DNA of 64,000 bases from Balneicella halophila. Its GTDB lineage: Bacteria; Bacteroidota; Bacteroidia; Bacteroidales; Balneicellaceae. The notes under the pieces were generated by a model. It was given only the letters and a program-made list of their open reading frames with translations, was not told the DNA's origin and made no database searches. Positions 37,109 through 46,673 of the stretch are shown here, one piece after another. A program made the position numbers and the translations under genes. The stretch lies in NCBI RefSeq assembly GCF_003096835.1, contig NZ_QENZ01000003.1, positions 806,001 to 870,000 on the forward strand, read 5' to 3'. The first letter of the stretch is position 1, and each line of letters opens with the position of its first letter.

Positions 37109-37861
37109 TTATAACTTAATTCTAAATTTCTCCCAAAGAATATTTGGAAAATCAACCGCATCTATCTCACGTGATTCTATGGTTTTACTGTTTCTTGTAA
37201 GTTTTAATGTGTTTCCGGTTAAGGTAACTCTACCATCTTTTGTTGGTAAGGAAATGAGACGTTTTCGAACAAAACTTGAGTCTGGATTTGTTTGATGATA
37301 ATTACACCTATTTTCAAATTCCTCAAATTTCCTATCAATATTTTTAAAAATAAATTCAGGTGTGGATTCACCATCATTTGATTTATTGATACGCCAGTAT
37401 TCATCATTATACATATCCACACTGTAGTGATTTCTACCATCGTAAATTTCATTATCTCTCGCTAAAGCTATAGGTTCGAATAAAAAGTCTCCAAAGCCTA
37501 AGTCGGTAAGATAATCTTCATCTCCAATATGGGCGATAATTGTTAAATGATCATATTCAGGACTGTAACCGGTGTTTTCAATATAAACTCGAGCTGATAT
37601 TCTTTTTACATCATAACCAAGAATATTAAGAAGCTTATAAAACAATCCATTAAGTTCATAGCAAAATCCTCCTCTATTATTGGCAGCGATTTTTTCGTAA
37701 ATGTGTTTGGTGTCCAATTTTATAGGAGTTTGGGTATGAACATCTAGGTTTTCGAAAGGAACAGCTAATAGATGTGCCTTTTGCAATCTTTTTAATGTTG
37801 TTAGGTTTGGTGCTAAACTTCCTTTGTAATTTATTCTATCTAAATACCTGTCAATATCCAT
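37109..37861 (-). CDS. Arylamine N-acetyltransferase
   Basis: A 250-residue enzyme that transfers acetyl groups from acetyl-CoA to arylamines or similar substrates. The catalytic triad is intact: Cys67 in RGGFCYELNG, His105 in YDHLTII and Asp120 in YLTDLGFGD. Length is slightly short of the family norm. It lies between the arsenic cluster and a broken SDR gene, but is itself uninterrupted. The natural substrate cannot be inferred. Confidence 0.93.
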   Translation of the reverse strand: MDIDRYLDRINYKGSLAPNLTTLKRLQKAHLLAVPFENLDVHTQTPIKLDTKHIYEKIAANNRGGFCYELNGLFYKLLNILGYDVKRISARVYIENTGYSPEYDHLTIIAHIGDEDYLTDLGFGDFLFEPIALARDNEIYDGRNHYSVDMYNDEYWRINKSNDGESTPEFIFKNIDRKFEEFENRCNYHQTNPDSSFVRKRLISLPTKDGRVTLTGNTLKLTRNSKTIESREIDAVDFPNILWEKFRIKL

Positions 37862-37901
37862 AATTTCTAGAAGCTAAATGTAGGTATAATTTCCTTTAGA
37901 C

Positions 37902-37934
37902 AAAAAAAGACTGTCAACAATTAAAGACAGTCTT
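37902..37934 (-). terminator. Terminator downstream of the SDR pseudogene
   Basis: AAGACTGTC/GACAGTCTT (37907-37915 with 37926-37934) is a 9-bp stem, followed on the minus strand by seven T. It sits 23 bp after the pseudogene's final stop. Confidence 0.85.
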
Positions 37935-37956
37935 ATTTTCGCAGTACTAAATTTTA

Positions 37957-38842
37957 TTATTTCGTTTTCTTGTCTTTGGATGCATCATTACTTGGGTTTG
38001 TTTCTTTTTGTGATGATTGCTTTTTTTCTTTTTGCGCCTTCATAATTTGTGAGAACAAACCACCGTCAACCATAATATCAGTTCCTGTTATAAATTCTGA
38101 TGCATCACTTATCAAGAATCTTGAAACCTCTGCAATATCTTCAGGTACTCCATATCTTCCAGCAGGTGTCATTCGGCGCTGTGCTTCCATGGACTCAGGA
38201 TGGTCTTTCCAAGCTTGCTTTACCATTGGTGAGAACACAACGCCAGGGGATATAGTTGCAATTCTCGCTCCCATATTGCCAAAACGCATTAAATTATCTT
38301 TACATAACAACAAAACGCCACGTTTTGTAAAATTCTACATAGTATCTGAGTTATTTTCCACAAAAGGCTCAACAATTGAGAAAGAATCTTTGTCGTTAGG
38401 ATTGCGTAATGCATCGTCATACTTCGGGTTTGGTGGTATGGCGTGTCCCATCATAGATGCAATCAACACAACAACACTATCTTTTCTGGAAATGTCATGA
38501 AAAGTATCAATCAGCATATCAGTAGCTCGAAGGTTTATATCAAAAAGTTTTGAGATCCTTTGTAGCCCCACTGACTCCTGCGGTATGGATCACTGCTTTG
38601 AAGTTCCCCTGTCTTAATGTGAGATTTTTCAGCTCTTGAAGGGAATCTCGGTTGGTAATATCTGTAGCAAACCCTAATGCATCTATTCCTTCATTTTTTA
38701 ATTCTAGTACCAATTTCTAAACAATCTCTTGTGAGTAATCAGTTACAACTAACTAGTAATCTCGCATTGCGTAGGCACAACTCCTGCCAATACCTCCAGC
38801 TGCACCTGTTATTACTACCACTTGATTTCTTCTTAATTCCAT
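37957..38842 (-). pseudogene. Short-chain dehydrogenase, degraded
   Basis: From the ATG at 38842 the frame reads MELRRNQVVVITGAAGGIGR, an SDR nucleotide-binding start, but has TAG at 38753-38755 and at 38717-38719. It remains recognisable (VIHTAGVSG) until a frameshift near 38541-38560. The homologous frame then resumes (KLFDINLRATDMLIDTF, ASMMG), has a third TAG at 38335-38337, and finishes with a complete SDR C-terminus (RIATISPGVVFSPM, SEFITGTDIMVDGG) plus a Lys/Ser-rich tail. Three TAGs and a frameshift make a functional product very unlikely. Its expected length is about 295 residues. Confidence 0.85.
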
Positions 38843-39113
38843 AATAATATTTTTTAAAAGTTTTTGTCTTAAAATAACAATTTACGTGTCTGTTGTGTAG
38901 CAATCTTCCATAGTCAGCTCATAAAAACACTTAACCAATTGTGTTAAAATAAATATACTAAAATTAGAGGATAGAACAAAATAAAAATTCAAATGGTTTG
39001 TCTCCTAATTTAATTTACAGATAATAAATCTTTATTCAGTAATAAATATTTTCTTTCACATCTACCCTCGTGTAAATTAACTATATTTATTGATTCAAAT
39101 TAGACATTAAATT

Positions 39114-40154
39114 ATGAGTTTGAGGAATGTTTTAACTACTATATGGAAACAAACTAAGGATATTAGCAGTGAGTGGTTTGATGATGATCCGTTGATGATT
39201 ATCCCTTTTATTTCTTATGCTAATGCTAATGAAGTGGTGATAAGGGGAAGGGTTATAGAAAATGAAGGGGGGCTAGTGACTGAGGAAGATGGCTCTTTTC
39301 AAAATTTTATAAATGCTTTCAGGAGCTTTGAAACTGATGAAGCAAGAAATATAGATGTTATTATTACCTACAATGGTAATGATTATAAGACCCAAACAGA
39401 TAACGAGGGCTACTTTAGTTTATCAATCAATGATACTACAATTCCTTCAACTACCACAGCGATAGAATGGAAAATTACAAATGTCTTTTTACCTGATTAT
39501 CTGAATGAGAAAGGTAATCCTATTAATGATAATGTGAAAATACTTATACCACATTCTCAAAGCTCTCTAGGGATTATTACTGATATTGATGATACTGTTC
39601 TAAATTCATATGTTGATTCTTTTTTGAAACTGCGTCTAATTTATGAGACACTTTTTGAAAATGCCCATACACGAACAGCCTTCGATGGGATTGGCGACGC
39701 TTTGCAGGCACTCACAGGGAATGCTAATGGCGAATATACAAATCCTATATTTTATCTAAGTAATAGCCCTTGGAATTTATACAGTATGTTGCACTTATTC
39801 CTTAAAAAAAATAAATTACCAGAAGGCCCCATGTTTTTAAGAGACTTTGGATATAAGAGAGGAAAGGCTAAACATGAGCACATTGAACATAAAACTATTC
39901 AGATAGAATATTTGTTAAGATTTTATAAGAATCTATCATTTATATTAATTGGTGATGCTACTGAACAAGATGTGTATGTGTATCTAAAAGCTTATAAAAA
40001 ATATCCCGATAGGATAAAGAAAATATTCATTAGAGCTACGAGTAAAGAATCAAAGAATCAGAAGATTAAAGATTTAATAAAAGAGAATCCTGAAGCAAAT
40101 CTGAACTTAATTTATCATTCAAACGAAATTACGACTCTTTCTTTGAAAGATTAG
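39114..40154 (+). CDS. App1-like phosphatidate phosphatase (DUF2183)
   Basis: A 346-residue protein. Residues about 40-145 form a beta-rich domain. The catalytic domain starts with GIITDIDDTVL, a HAD-type D157-x-D159-x-T161 motif, followed by FYLSNSPWNLYSMLHLFL and the FILIGDATEQDVYVY acidic loop. The yeast homologue App1 dephosphorylates phosphatidate. I see no signal peptide or clear membrane helix. Its 3' end overlaps the convergent MscS gene by 26 bp. Its stop is TAG. Confidence 0.88.
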   Translation: MSLRNVLTTIWKQTKDISSEWFDDDPLMIIPFISYANANEVVIRGRVIENEGGLVTEEDGSFQNFINAFRSFETDEARNIDVIITYNGNDYKTQTDNEGYFSLSINDTTIPSTTTAIEWKITNVFLPDYLNEKGNPINDNVKILIPHSQSSLGIITDIDDTVLNSYVDSFLKLRLIYETLFENAHTRTAFDGIGDALQALTGNANGEYTNPIFYLSNSPWNLYSMLHLFLKKNKLPEGPMFLRDFGYKRGKAKHEHIEHKTIQIEYLLRFYKNLSFILIGDATEQDVYVYLKAYKKYPDRIKKIFIRATSKESKNQKIKDLIKENPEANLNLIYHSNEITTLSLKD

Positions 40155-41052
40155 TTTTATATTCTTCTTTCTTTACTGTTATCGGAATACTATTTTGGGA
40201 ACCATAGAGTTTTATTTCGTGAATATCAGCAGGCATATTAAGCCCATTTTCTAGGACAACAGTTTTCACGCGTTTTATCACGTCACTTTTTATCTCAACC
40301 GCACTGCGTTTATAATCTTTTGTCTTCGTCCAAAAAATAACTTTTAGATTTACACTGCTAACACCCAAAGAATCAACGGCAATGAATGTTTGGTGCGTAT
40401 TGGTATGCATAACCCCTGGTGTGTCAAGCACAGTTTTTAGTATAACCTCCTTCGCCATATCAATATCATCATCGTAATCGATACCAACTATAAAGTCTGA
40501 ACGAGAAAAACCGTCTTCTGTATAGTTAAAAACAGCTTTCTTTATAATGTCGCTATTCGGTATATAAACATCTCTGCCATCAAATGTTTTTATTTTGGTA
40601 TAGCGAAATTCCATTGCTTTCACTTTACCGAAAATATCTCCTACCATGACAGTGTCGTTTAAATTGAAAGGTCTATTAAAGGAAAGTATAACTCCAGAAA
40701 TAAAATTTTCGCCAATATCTTTGAAGGCGAAACCAAGAATAACTGCACCTGCACCGGCAGCTGTGAGTAATCCTGCTGCAATACTACCCAATCCAGCGAT
40801 CCGTAAAGCTAGGATTAATACTAATATGAGTATAATCAACTTAACGACCCTAGTGAGGAAATTTGTCATTAAAGGATCATGAGAGCGAAAGGCAATTGCT
40901 TTTTTGAATACTTTTGCTGTAAACCTTGCTAAAAAGGTTCCAATGATTATGATCAGTATTGCTACTAGAATCTCAGGTAATTGATCTATAAAAGTGTCCC
41001 ATTCATTTTCTAGCGAATTGCTTAATTTTCCAAGTGCAGTATCAAAACTCAT
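40129..41052 (-). CDS. MscS-family mechanosensitive channel
   Basis: A 307-residue inner-membrane channel opened by membrane tension. Three helices lie within residues 20-125; the pore helix is the Gly/Ala-rich GLGSIAAGLLTAAGAGAVILGFAFKD. The beta domain follows (FNLNDTVMVGDIFGKVKAMEFRYTKIKTFDGRDVYIPNS) and then the alpha/beta vestibule. Length and layout match small MscS. It overlaps App1 tail-to-tail by 26 bp and is followed by a ChaB-type gene upstream on the same strand. Confidence 0.93.
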   Translation of the reverse strand: MSFDTALGKLSNSLENEWDTFIDQLPEILVAILIIIIGTFLARFTAKVFKKAIAFRSHDPLMTNFLTRVVKLIILILVLILALRIAGLGSIAAGLLTAAGAGAVILGFAFKDIGENFISGVILSFNRPFNLNDTVMVGDIFGKVKAMEFRYTKIKTFDGRDVYIPNSDIIKKAVFNYTEDGFSRSDFIVGIDYDDDIDMAKEVILKTVLDTPGVMHTNTHQTFIAVDSLGVSSVNLKVIFWTKTKDYKRSAVEIKSDVIKRVKTVVLENGLNMPADIHEIKLYGSQNSIPITVKKEEYKTNLSKKES

Positions 41053-41098
41053 TCTATTGATTTATTTATTTTATCAAGCAAAGATAAAAAAAGGAGAA

Positions 41099-41302
41099 TT
41101 ACTTCTCCTTTTTTACCCAGTTGCCTTTATTATTTTTATGATATACCTCTTTTACAGCACTCCAAGCTGTGGCATACCAACGGTCTTCTTCGTCATATTG
41201 CTTCTCTGCACTGTTAAATGCAGCTTGAAAAATTTCTTGACCGTGCTTTGGTAAAGCATCTTTTACCTCATCCGGTAAGTCTTTTAGTGTTTCGTAAGGC
41301 AT
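41099..41302 (-). CDS. ChaB family small protein
   Basis: A 67-residue protein matching the ChaB domain (LPDEVKDALPKHGQEIFQAAFNSA, then WYATAWSAVKEVYHKNNKGNWVKK). The function of ChaB proteins is poorly known; the name comes from the E. coli cation/proton antiporter locus. It lies between the hemerythrin and MscS genes on the same strand, in a stress-type cassette. Confidence 0.88.
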   Translation of the reverse strand: MPYETLKDLPDEVKDALPKHGQEIFQAAFNSAEKQYDEEDRWYATAWSAVKEVYHKNNKGNWVKKEK

Positions 41303-41318
41303 ATTCTATGGATTTTGA

Positions 41319-41789
41319 TTATGATTGATTTTTAGGAAGAGACTCTGGCCAACCTTTACGATATTCTTTCATCGTTTTTTCGTAGCCATCGGCTAATTTT
41401 TTAGCATCTTTTTTAGAATAAATATCTCTAGCTTTATCAAAATAATCATCTTCTTCATCATCTAAGTGATGATTTACTTGATGTGCTAATTTTTTAGCTG
41501 CAGCTAACCATGCGGCTGAAGTCATATCGGCTTCATCAACTTCTTTTATCAACTCATCAATCTCATGATGCTCAGCGATACCGTGTCTAGCATCTTCTTG
41601 CATCTCGTCTGTATCAATTAATGGGATATAGAAATAGCGTTCTTCAGCAACAGCATGTACTTCTAATTCCTTCTTCAAATCGTCCCATAACTGTTTTCTT
41701 TCTTCAGATTCTCCTGAAGTTTCAAGGATTTTCTTGCATAATTCACGCTGAATGTCATGGTCTTGTCTAATTGCTTTGTAAATCTTCAT
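41319..41789 (-). CDS. Hemerythrin HHE-domain protein
   Basis: 156 residues from the ATG at 41789 (MKIYKAIRQDHDIQRELCKK); an in-frame ATG at 41816 would add nine residues without family support. The four-helix HHE fold shows the expected iron ligands: His in QDHDIQ, HAVAEERYFY, AEHHEIDELI and HHLDDEEDDYF. Such proteins bind a di-iron centre and are linked to oxygen, NO or oxidative-stress responses. It is 16 bp upstream of the chaB-like gene. Confidence 0.88.
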   Translation of the reverse strand: MKIYKAIRQDHDIQRELCKKILETSGESEERKQLWDDLKKELEVHAVAEERYFYIPLIDTDEMQEDARHGIAEHHEIDELIKEVDEADMTSAAWLAAAKKLAHQVNHHLDDEEDDYFDKARDIYSKKDAKKLADGYEKTMKEYRKGWPESLPKNQS

Positions 41790-41890
41790 AATTTCTTTTT
41801 TTGGTTTAATAAACAATAGTGTTTATCCACAATAAAGATACCAAATGTCTAATATTGAATTGATTGGCGTGCAGTTCAGAAACAGTCTAA

Positions 41891-42424
41891 TTAATCTGAA
41901 CGATTTGAATCCTTTACGCCTTCCAGTAAAATTGAATCTGGCTCTGTTTTCTTACTTCCATGCAAGACACTAATATCTCCAGTAGTTTCCAAAACCACTG
42001 CATAAACATTGTTCAGGTCTATAGCATTGGCTTCACGGAGCTTAGCTACAACATCGCTTTTTGAAACATTTGATTTTTCTAAATTCTTATACAGAAATTT
42101 ACCATTTCTCATCAATAATAACGGCTGGTTTTCTGCCAATTTATTAAACCAAGGTAATTTCATTTTAAGAGATGAGAAAATTGTTTGTAAAAGCAGTAAA
42201 AACCCCACCACAATGGCACCTTTAATTATAGAATTAGAGTCTGACATTATGGTAGAGTTTATAACAGAACCAATAGTAATGGTAGTAACAAAATCAATAC
42301 TAGACATTTTGGCAAAGGAGCGAAGGCCATTGATGCGCACATACAATATCATTATAAACAACAGAACTATTGAAGTTAAGCCCGCATGCCACAACACCGA
42401 CCAACTCTCGATTAACCAATGCAT
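41891..42424 (-). CDS. DUF421 (YetF-like) membrane protein
   Basis: A 177-residue protein with three N-terminal hydrophobic helices (about 12-30, 45-60, 68-85), including RINGLRSFAKMSSIDFVTTITIGS, a DUF421 hallmark. A soluble domain follows, with PLLLMRNGKFLYKNLEK and the VAKLREANAIDLNNVYAVVLETTGDISVL segment. Function is unknown; the family includes YetF and YdfS. It starts one base after the catalase stop region, so cotranscription is likely. Confidence 0.87.
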   Translation of the reverse strand: MHWLIESWSVLWHAGLTSIVLLFIMILYVRINGLRSFAKMSSIDFVTTITIGSVINSTIMSDSNSIIKGAIVVGFLLLLQTIFSSLKMKLPWFNKLAENQPLLLMRNGKFLYKNLEKSNVSKSDVVAKLREANAIDLNNVYAVVLETTGDISVLHGSKKTEPDSILLEGVKDSNRSD

Positions 42425-42425
42425 A

Positions 42426-44561
42426 TTATACGATTATTTGTTTAGCAACTTCTTCTCTTTCCCAATTTCTGTGTTTTGCTATTGCATCAACAAATTTTTC
42501 AGGTTTTTCGTCAATGAAGACAGCCTTGTCGTCTTTGTAAGGAACATCAATACATTTCTCCAAAAGCTTATCAGCTTCTCCATCTACTGCAATCGCCTTA
42601 CAATATTTAAAAGTTTCCTTAATGAATTTAAAAACTTTTGCTTCTTTCATTAGTTCATCTATGCTTTTCTTACCTCCCGGGATATATAAAGCATCATACA
42701 AAACACTTTCTGTAGTCGATAGCATGGCATCTACTTCGTGTTCCATATTGTCAGAGCATTTTACTATGCCACCATTAGGAGCTATCAGCGTTATAAAGGC
42801 ATCTTTATTTTTTAATGTTTTCTCCATTTCGCTAAAAGCGTCCATGTCAAATCCATCTGCAACTAATACAGCAACATTACGTGTTGCAATAGTATCAAAT
42901 TTATTATGTGTCTGACTTAGTGCTTCAGATTTTTCTAAATAATTCTTTTTGGGTGCAGGCTGGTATTTTTTGATATCACTTTCTTCAGCACCCACTGCTT
43001 GGTTTACAGGCATATCTATTTCCTTAGGAATTTCTAAACCTAAATTATCTGATACTTTTTGGGCTAAATCTTCATTGATTTGTTGTAAATGATATAATAT
43101 TCTTTCTTTAATATGCTTATAAGTACATTTTCCAAGCTCGAAACTATAAGCATTCACAACATGGTCTTGTTCCCACTTAGCTAATGAACGGTAAAACAGA
43201 GCAGGTTGTGAATAGAAGTCATTGAAACTTTCGCTACGACCACGTACCTGCTGAGCATCAATTTTTTTCGCCATAGATGCAAACGCGCCTTTTGCCATTT
43301 TACTCTGATGGGGACAACCTCCACCTATAGAGTTAGGGAAGTAATGTGCTTTCCCTTTCGGAATGTCCATTTGCATCATCGCATCCTTCTGGTTGTTGCT
43401 CGTTTCATTTATAGGCCTGTTTATCGGAATCTGATGGAAGTTGGGTCCACCAAGTCTAGATATTTGCGTATCAAGGTATGAGAATAGACGTCCTTGCAAT
43501 AAGGGGTCATTAGAAAAATCAATACCGGGAACTATATTTGATGGGCAAAAAGCTACTTGCTCAGTTTCAGCGAAGAAATTCTCAGGGTTTTTATTCAGAG
43601 TCATTTTCCCTACAATCTTTACGGGAACCATTTCTTCAGGAATCAGTTTTGTTGGGTCTAGCAAGTCAAAATCATACTTATGCTCATCTTCCTCAGGCAC
43701 TATCTGAAATCCTAGTTCCCACTCAGGATACTGTCCTTTCTCAATAGCGTCCCATAAATCTCTTCTATGGAAATCACTATCAGCACCGTTTATTTTAACG
43801 GCCTCTTCCCAAGTAATAGAATGTGCTCCCAATATAGGTTTCCAATGGAACTTTACAAATTTAGCTTTACCTTCTTTATTAATCAATCGATAAGAATGGA
43901 TTCCAAAACCTTCCATCATTCGTAAACTTCTAGGAATACCTCTATCACTCATTGCCCAAATATGGTTGTGAAGCGTTTCTGGAGATAAAGAGACAAAATC
44001 ATAAAAAGTGTCATGAGCTGAAGCTGCCTGCGGTATTTCTCTATCAGGCTCAGGTTTTACTGAATGGATGAGGTCCGGAAATTTTATGGCATCCTGAATA
44101 AAGAAGATAGGCATATTATTACCGACAATATCAAAATTTCCTTCCTCAGTATAAAACTTGACAGCAAAACCGCGTACATCTCTTGCCAAGTCCGGAGAAC
44201 CTTTCGATCCAGCTACTGTTGAAAATCTCACGAAAACAGGAGTTTTTCTAGAAGTATCGGTAAATAACCCGGCAGTAGTAAGTTCTGATTGGTCTTCATA
44301 CAATTCGAAAACACCATGGGCTCCACTTCCACGAGCATGAACAATTCTTTCTGGAATTCTTTCGTGATCGAAATGAGTGATTTTTTCGCGCAACATAAAA
44401 TCTTCAAGAAGCGAAGGACCTCTTTCTCCGGCTTTTAAAGAGTTGTTGTCATCATTAATTTTTAAACCTTGATTTGTAGTTATAGCCTTATCAAAACTAT
44501 CACTAGTGTAGGCATCAAGTTGCTCCAATTTTTTACTTTTAGCTTTTTCTTTATTAGACAT
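42426..44561 (-). CDS. katE: Large-subunit catalase with C-terminal amidotransferase-like domain
   Basis: A 711-residue clade 2 catalase (HPII type) that breaks down hydrogen peroxide. The catalytic His is in [16 protein letters not shown] and the Asn in [21 protein letters not shown]; the proximal Tyr is in [15 protein letters not shown]. Residues about 560-711 form the DJ-1/GATase-like domain ([35 protein letters not shown]). A TATCTTTA element, one base off consensus, lies 39 bp upstream at 44600-44607. The HHE, ChaB, MscS and DUF421 genes follow on the same strand. Confidence 0.96.
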   Translation of the reverse strand: MSNKEKAKSKKLEQLDAYTSDSFDKAITTNQGLKINDDNNSLKAGERGPSLLEDFMLREKITHFDHERIPERIVHARGSGAHGVFELYEDQSELTTAGLFTDTSRKTPVFVRFSTVAGSKGSPDLARDVRGFAVKFYTEEGNFDIVGNNMPIFFIQDAIKFPDLIHSVKPEPDREIPQAASAHDTFYDFVSLSPETLHNHIWAMSDRGIPRSLRMMEGFGIHSYRLINKEGKAKFVKFHWKPILGAHSITWEEAVKINGADSDFHRRDLWDAIEKGQYPEWELGFQIVPEEDEHKYDFDLLDPTKLIPEEMVPVKIVGKMTLNKNPENFFAETEQVAFCPSNIVPGIDFSNDPLLQGRLFSYLDTQISRLGGPNFHQIPINRPINETSNNQKDAMMQMDIPKGKAHYFPNSIGGGCPHQSKMAKGAFASMAKKIDAQQVRGRSESFNDFYSQPALFYRSLAKWEQDHVVNAYSFELGKCTYKHIKERILYHLQQINEDLAQKVSDNLGLEIPKEIDMPVNQAVGAEESDIKKYQPAPKKNYLEKSEALSQTHNKFDTIATRNVAVLVADGFDMDAFSEMEKTLKNKDAFITLIAPNGGIVKCSDNMEHEVDAMLSTTESVLYDALYIPGGKKSIDELMKEAKVFKFIKETFKYCKAIAVDGEADKLLEKCIDVPYKDDKAVFIDEKPEKFVDAIAKHRNWEREEVAKQIIV

Positions 44562-44653
44562 ATCAAAAAGTTTAATTATATGGATAAAATATTGACTCTT
44601 AAAGATAGATATTTAAACAGAGAAAATTACTTAAAATCAATTTAAATTACATT

Positions 44654-44684
44654 TTTGGCAAGTTGTGCAAACTCATTATCTTTG
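44654..44684 (+). promoter_or_regulatory. Promoter of gcvT
   Basis: TTTG at 44654-44657 and TATCTTTG at 44677-44684 are 19 bases apart, a full Bacteroidota-type promoter. The ATG lies 42 bp downstream. Confidence 0.78.
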
Positions 44685-44725
44685 CTACACAATTTATATC
44701 ATAATAAAATCTAAAATAATATATA

Positions 44726-45829
44726 ATGAAAAGAACCCCTTTTTATGATTGCCATGTAGCACAAGGTGCAAAAATGGTACCCTTTGCAGGACATGAATTG
44801 CCAATAGAGTATGAAGGAATAAAAGCAGAGCATTTAGCTGTTCGCCAAAAGTGTGGTGTGTTTGATGTGTCACATATGGGAGAGTTTTTTGTGAATGGCC
44901 CTAAAGCTTTTGATTTAGTACAAAAATTAACTTCTAATGATGTTGCAGCTTTATCTGATGGAACGATACAATATTCTACTTTAACTAATGAAAAGGGCGG
45001 TATTGTTGATGATTTATTAGTTTACAGAATTAATGAAGAGAAATATTTACTCGTAGTAAATGGTGCTAATGTTGAAAAAGACTGGGCACATTGTGCAAAA
45101 TATGCTGAGGAATTAGGAATGAAACCTGGAGTAGATTTAGTAAACGAATCACCAGATATCTGTCAGCTTGCAATACAAGGACCTTTAGCATTAAAAGCGA
45201 TGAATAGCTTATGTGAGTTTGACTTGGAAGAGATGACTTACTACACATTTAAGATTGGAGAATTTGCAGGTATTAAAGACGCTATAGTATCTATCACAGG
45301 ATATACCGGTTCTGGAGGTTGTGAAGTGTATGTGAAAAACGAGTATGCAAAGAAATTGTGGGATGCAGTCTTAGAAGCTGGAAAAGAATATGATTTAATT
45401 CCTTGTGGATTAGGTGCAAGAGATACTTTACGACTTGAGGCTGGTTTCTGCCTTTATGGTAATGACTTAGATGATGAGCATTCTCCTATTCAGGCAGGTC
45501 TAGGTTGGTTGACCAAATTTGTAGAAGGGAATAACTTTATAGGTCGTGAGATTATAGAAGACCACAAAACAAACAATCCACCTAGTCGTTTAAAACCATT
45601 TGTACTTTCTGAAAGAGGTATTCCTCGTAAAGATTATGAAGTAGTAAACGCAGAAGGAGAAAAAATTGGCGTGGTAACTTCAGGAACAGTATCTCCTCTT
45701 ACAGGAAAAGCTATTGGTTTTGCTTATATGCAACCGGGTTATTACAAAGTAGGTACTGAAATTTACATTCAGATTCGTAAAAAGCAGGTAAAAGCAGAAA
45801 TTGTTAAACTGCCATTTTACGACAAATAA
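44726..45829 (+). CDS. gcvT: Aminomethyltransferase, glycine cleavage T protein
   Basis: A 367-residue tetrahydrofolate-dependent enzyme of the glycine cleavage system. Landmarks are MVPFAGHELPIEYEGI, GVFDVSHMGEFFV, the folate-binding STLTNEKGGIVDDLLVYR, TGYTGSGGCEVYV and GLGARDTLRLEAGFCLYG. The other gcv genes are not in the window. It has its own promoter and terminator. Its product feeds one-carbon units, as does ftcD at 61.6 kb. Confidence 0.97.
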   Translation: MKRTPFYDCHVAQGAKMVPFAGHELPIEYEGIKAEHLAVRQKCGVFDVSHMGEFFVNGPKAFDLVQKLTSNDVAALSDGTIQYSTLTNEKGGIVDDLLVYRINEEKYLLVVNGANVEKDWAHCAKYAEELGMKPGVDLVNESPDICQLAIQGPLALKAMNSLCEFDLEEMTYYTFKIGEFAGIKDAIVSITGYTGSGGCEVYVKNEYAKKLWDAVLEAGKEYDLIPCGLGARDTLRLEAGFCLYGNDLDDEHSPIQAGLGWLTKFVEGNNFIGREIIEDHKTNNPPSRLKPFVLSERGIPRKDYEVVNAEGEKIGVVTSGTVSPLTGKAIGFAYMQPGYYKVGTEIYIQIRKKQVKAEIVKLPFYDK

Positions 45830-45848
45830 AACACAAAAATAAAATGAT

Positions 45849-45900
45849 AAGCTTTGCTATCCAAAATAGAAAAATCAGGATAGCAAAGCTTTCTTTGTTT
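45849..45900 (+). terminator. Terminator of gcvT
   Basis: AAGCTTTGCTATCC (45849-45862) pairs with GGATAGCAAAGCTT (45878-45891), a 14-bp perfect stem, followed by a T-rich tract. Confidence 0.9.
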
Positions 45901-45950
45901 TTATTATAACCATCATTTCTCTTTTGAGAAAGAGTTTATAAAAGTACTGT

Positions 45951-46673
45951 ATGAAAAAAATTGAAATTTGTTTAGCTCCTGTTCTATATCCTCATCAAAA
46001 ACTTGATGACAGCATTGTTGTTGTTATAGATATTTTCAGGGCTACTACTACTTTCTGTGTGGCATTAGCCAATGGGGTGGAGAGTATAAAGCCGTTTGCC
46101 TCTGCAGAGGAAACCTTCACCTACAAAAATAAAGAAGGTTATATGATAGCTGGTGAACGTAATGGCTATAAATTAGAAGGATTTGATTTAAGTAATTCTC
46201 CTAAAGCCTTTATGAATAATGACGAAGTCAAAGGAAAAAAAATTGCTTTTACCACTACAAATGGGACCCAGGCTATTTCTTTAGTGAAAGATGATGCAAC
46301 TGTTGTCATTGGTTCTTTTTTAAATGAAGGAGCTTTGTTGAGATGGTTGGTTGAACAAGACAAAAATGTATTATTGCTATGCTCGGGCTGGAAAAATACC
46401 ATTAATTATGAAGACACACTTTTTGCCGGCTCATTAGCTGAGAAGATGATAAAAACTGATTTATGGGAGCATTCTTCCGATAGCGTAGAGATTGCAATGA
46501 CATTATATAATGAGGGTAGAGAAAATCTATTAGAGTATATTTATAAGAAGTCTGCTAGAATAAAAAAACGCTCTGAAGAAATAGGGCAAGAATTTGAATA
46601 TTGTATGAAGCGTGGTATTCTACAAAATGTTCCTATCTTTAGAGATGGATATTTGATCAATTATGAGGAATAA
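45951..46673 (+). CDS. 2-phosphosulfolactate phosphatase family protein (ComB)
   Basis: A 240-residue ComB-family acid phosphatase. Conserved segments are VVVIDIFRATTTFCVALANGVESIKP, AGERNGYKLEGFDLSNSP and AFTTTNGTQAI. In methanogens ComB acts in coenzyme M synthesis; the role in Bacteroidota is unclear, perhaps sulfonate metabolism. It overlaps hemC by 11 bp, so it may be cotranscribed with haem genes. Confidence 0.88.
   Translation: MKKIEICLAPVLYPHQKLDDSIVVVIDIFRATTTFCVALANGVESIKPFASAEETFTYKNKEGYMIAGERNGYKLEGFDLSNSPKAFMNNDEVKGKKIAFTTTNGTQAISLVKDDATVVIGSFLNEGALLRWLVEQDKNVLLLCSGWKNTINYEDTLFAGSLAEKMIKTDLWEHSSDSVEIAMTLYNEGRENLLEYIYKKSARIKKRSEEIGQEFEYCMKRGILQNVPIFRDGYLINYEE

Noticed and set aside
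35037-38842. TAG reassigned as a sense codon in this organism
   Set aside because: Many intact core genes in the window (rpoA, guaA, ispD, ribF, hemB, dnaN, HU) end at TAG at the expected family length. The SDR also has a frameshift and acr3 appears to have a deletion, which point to decay.
42009-42653. 214-codon plus-strand ORF across the DUF421 and catalase genes
   Set aside because: It is antisense to two well-supported genes, crosses their junction and lacks family features.
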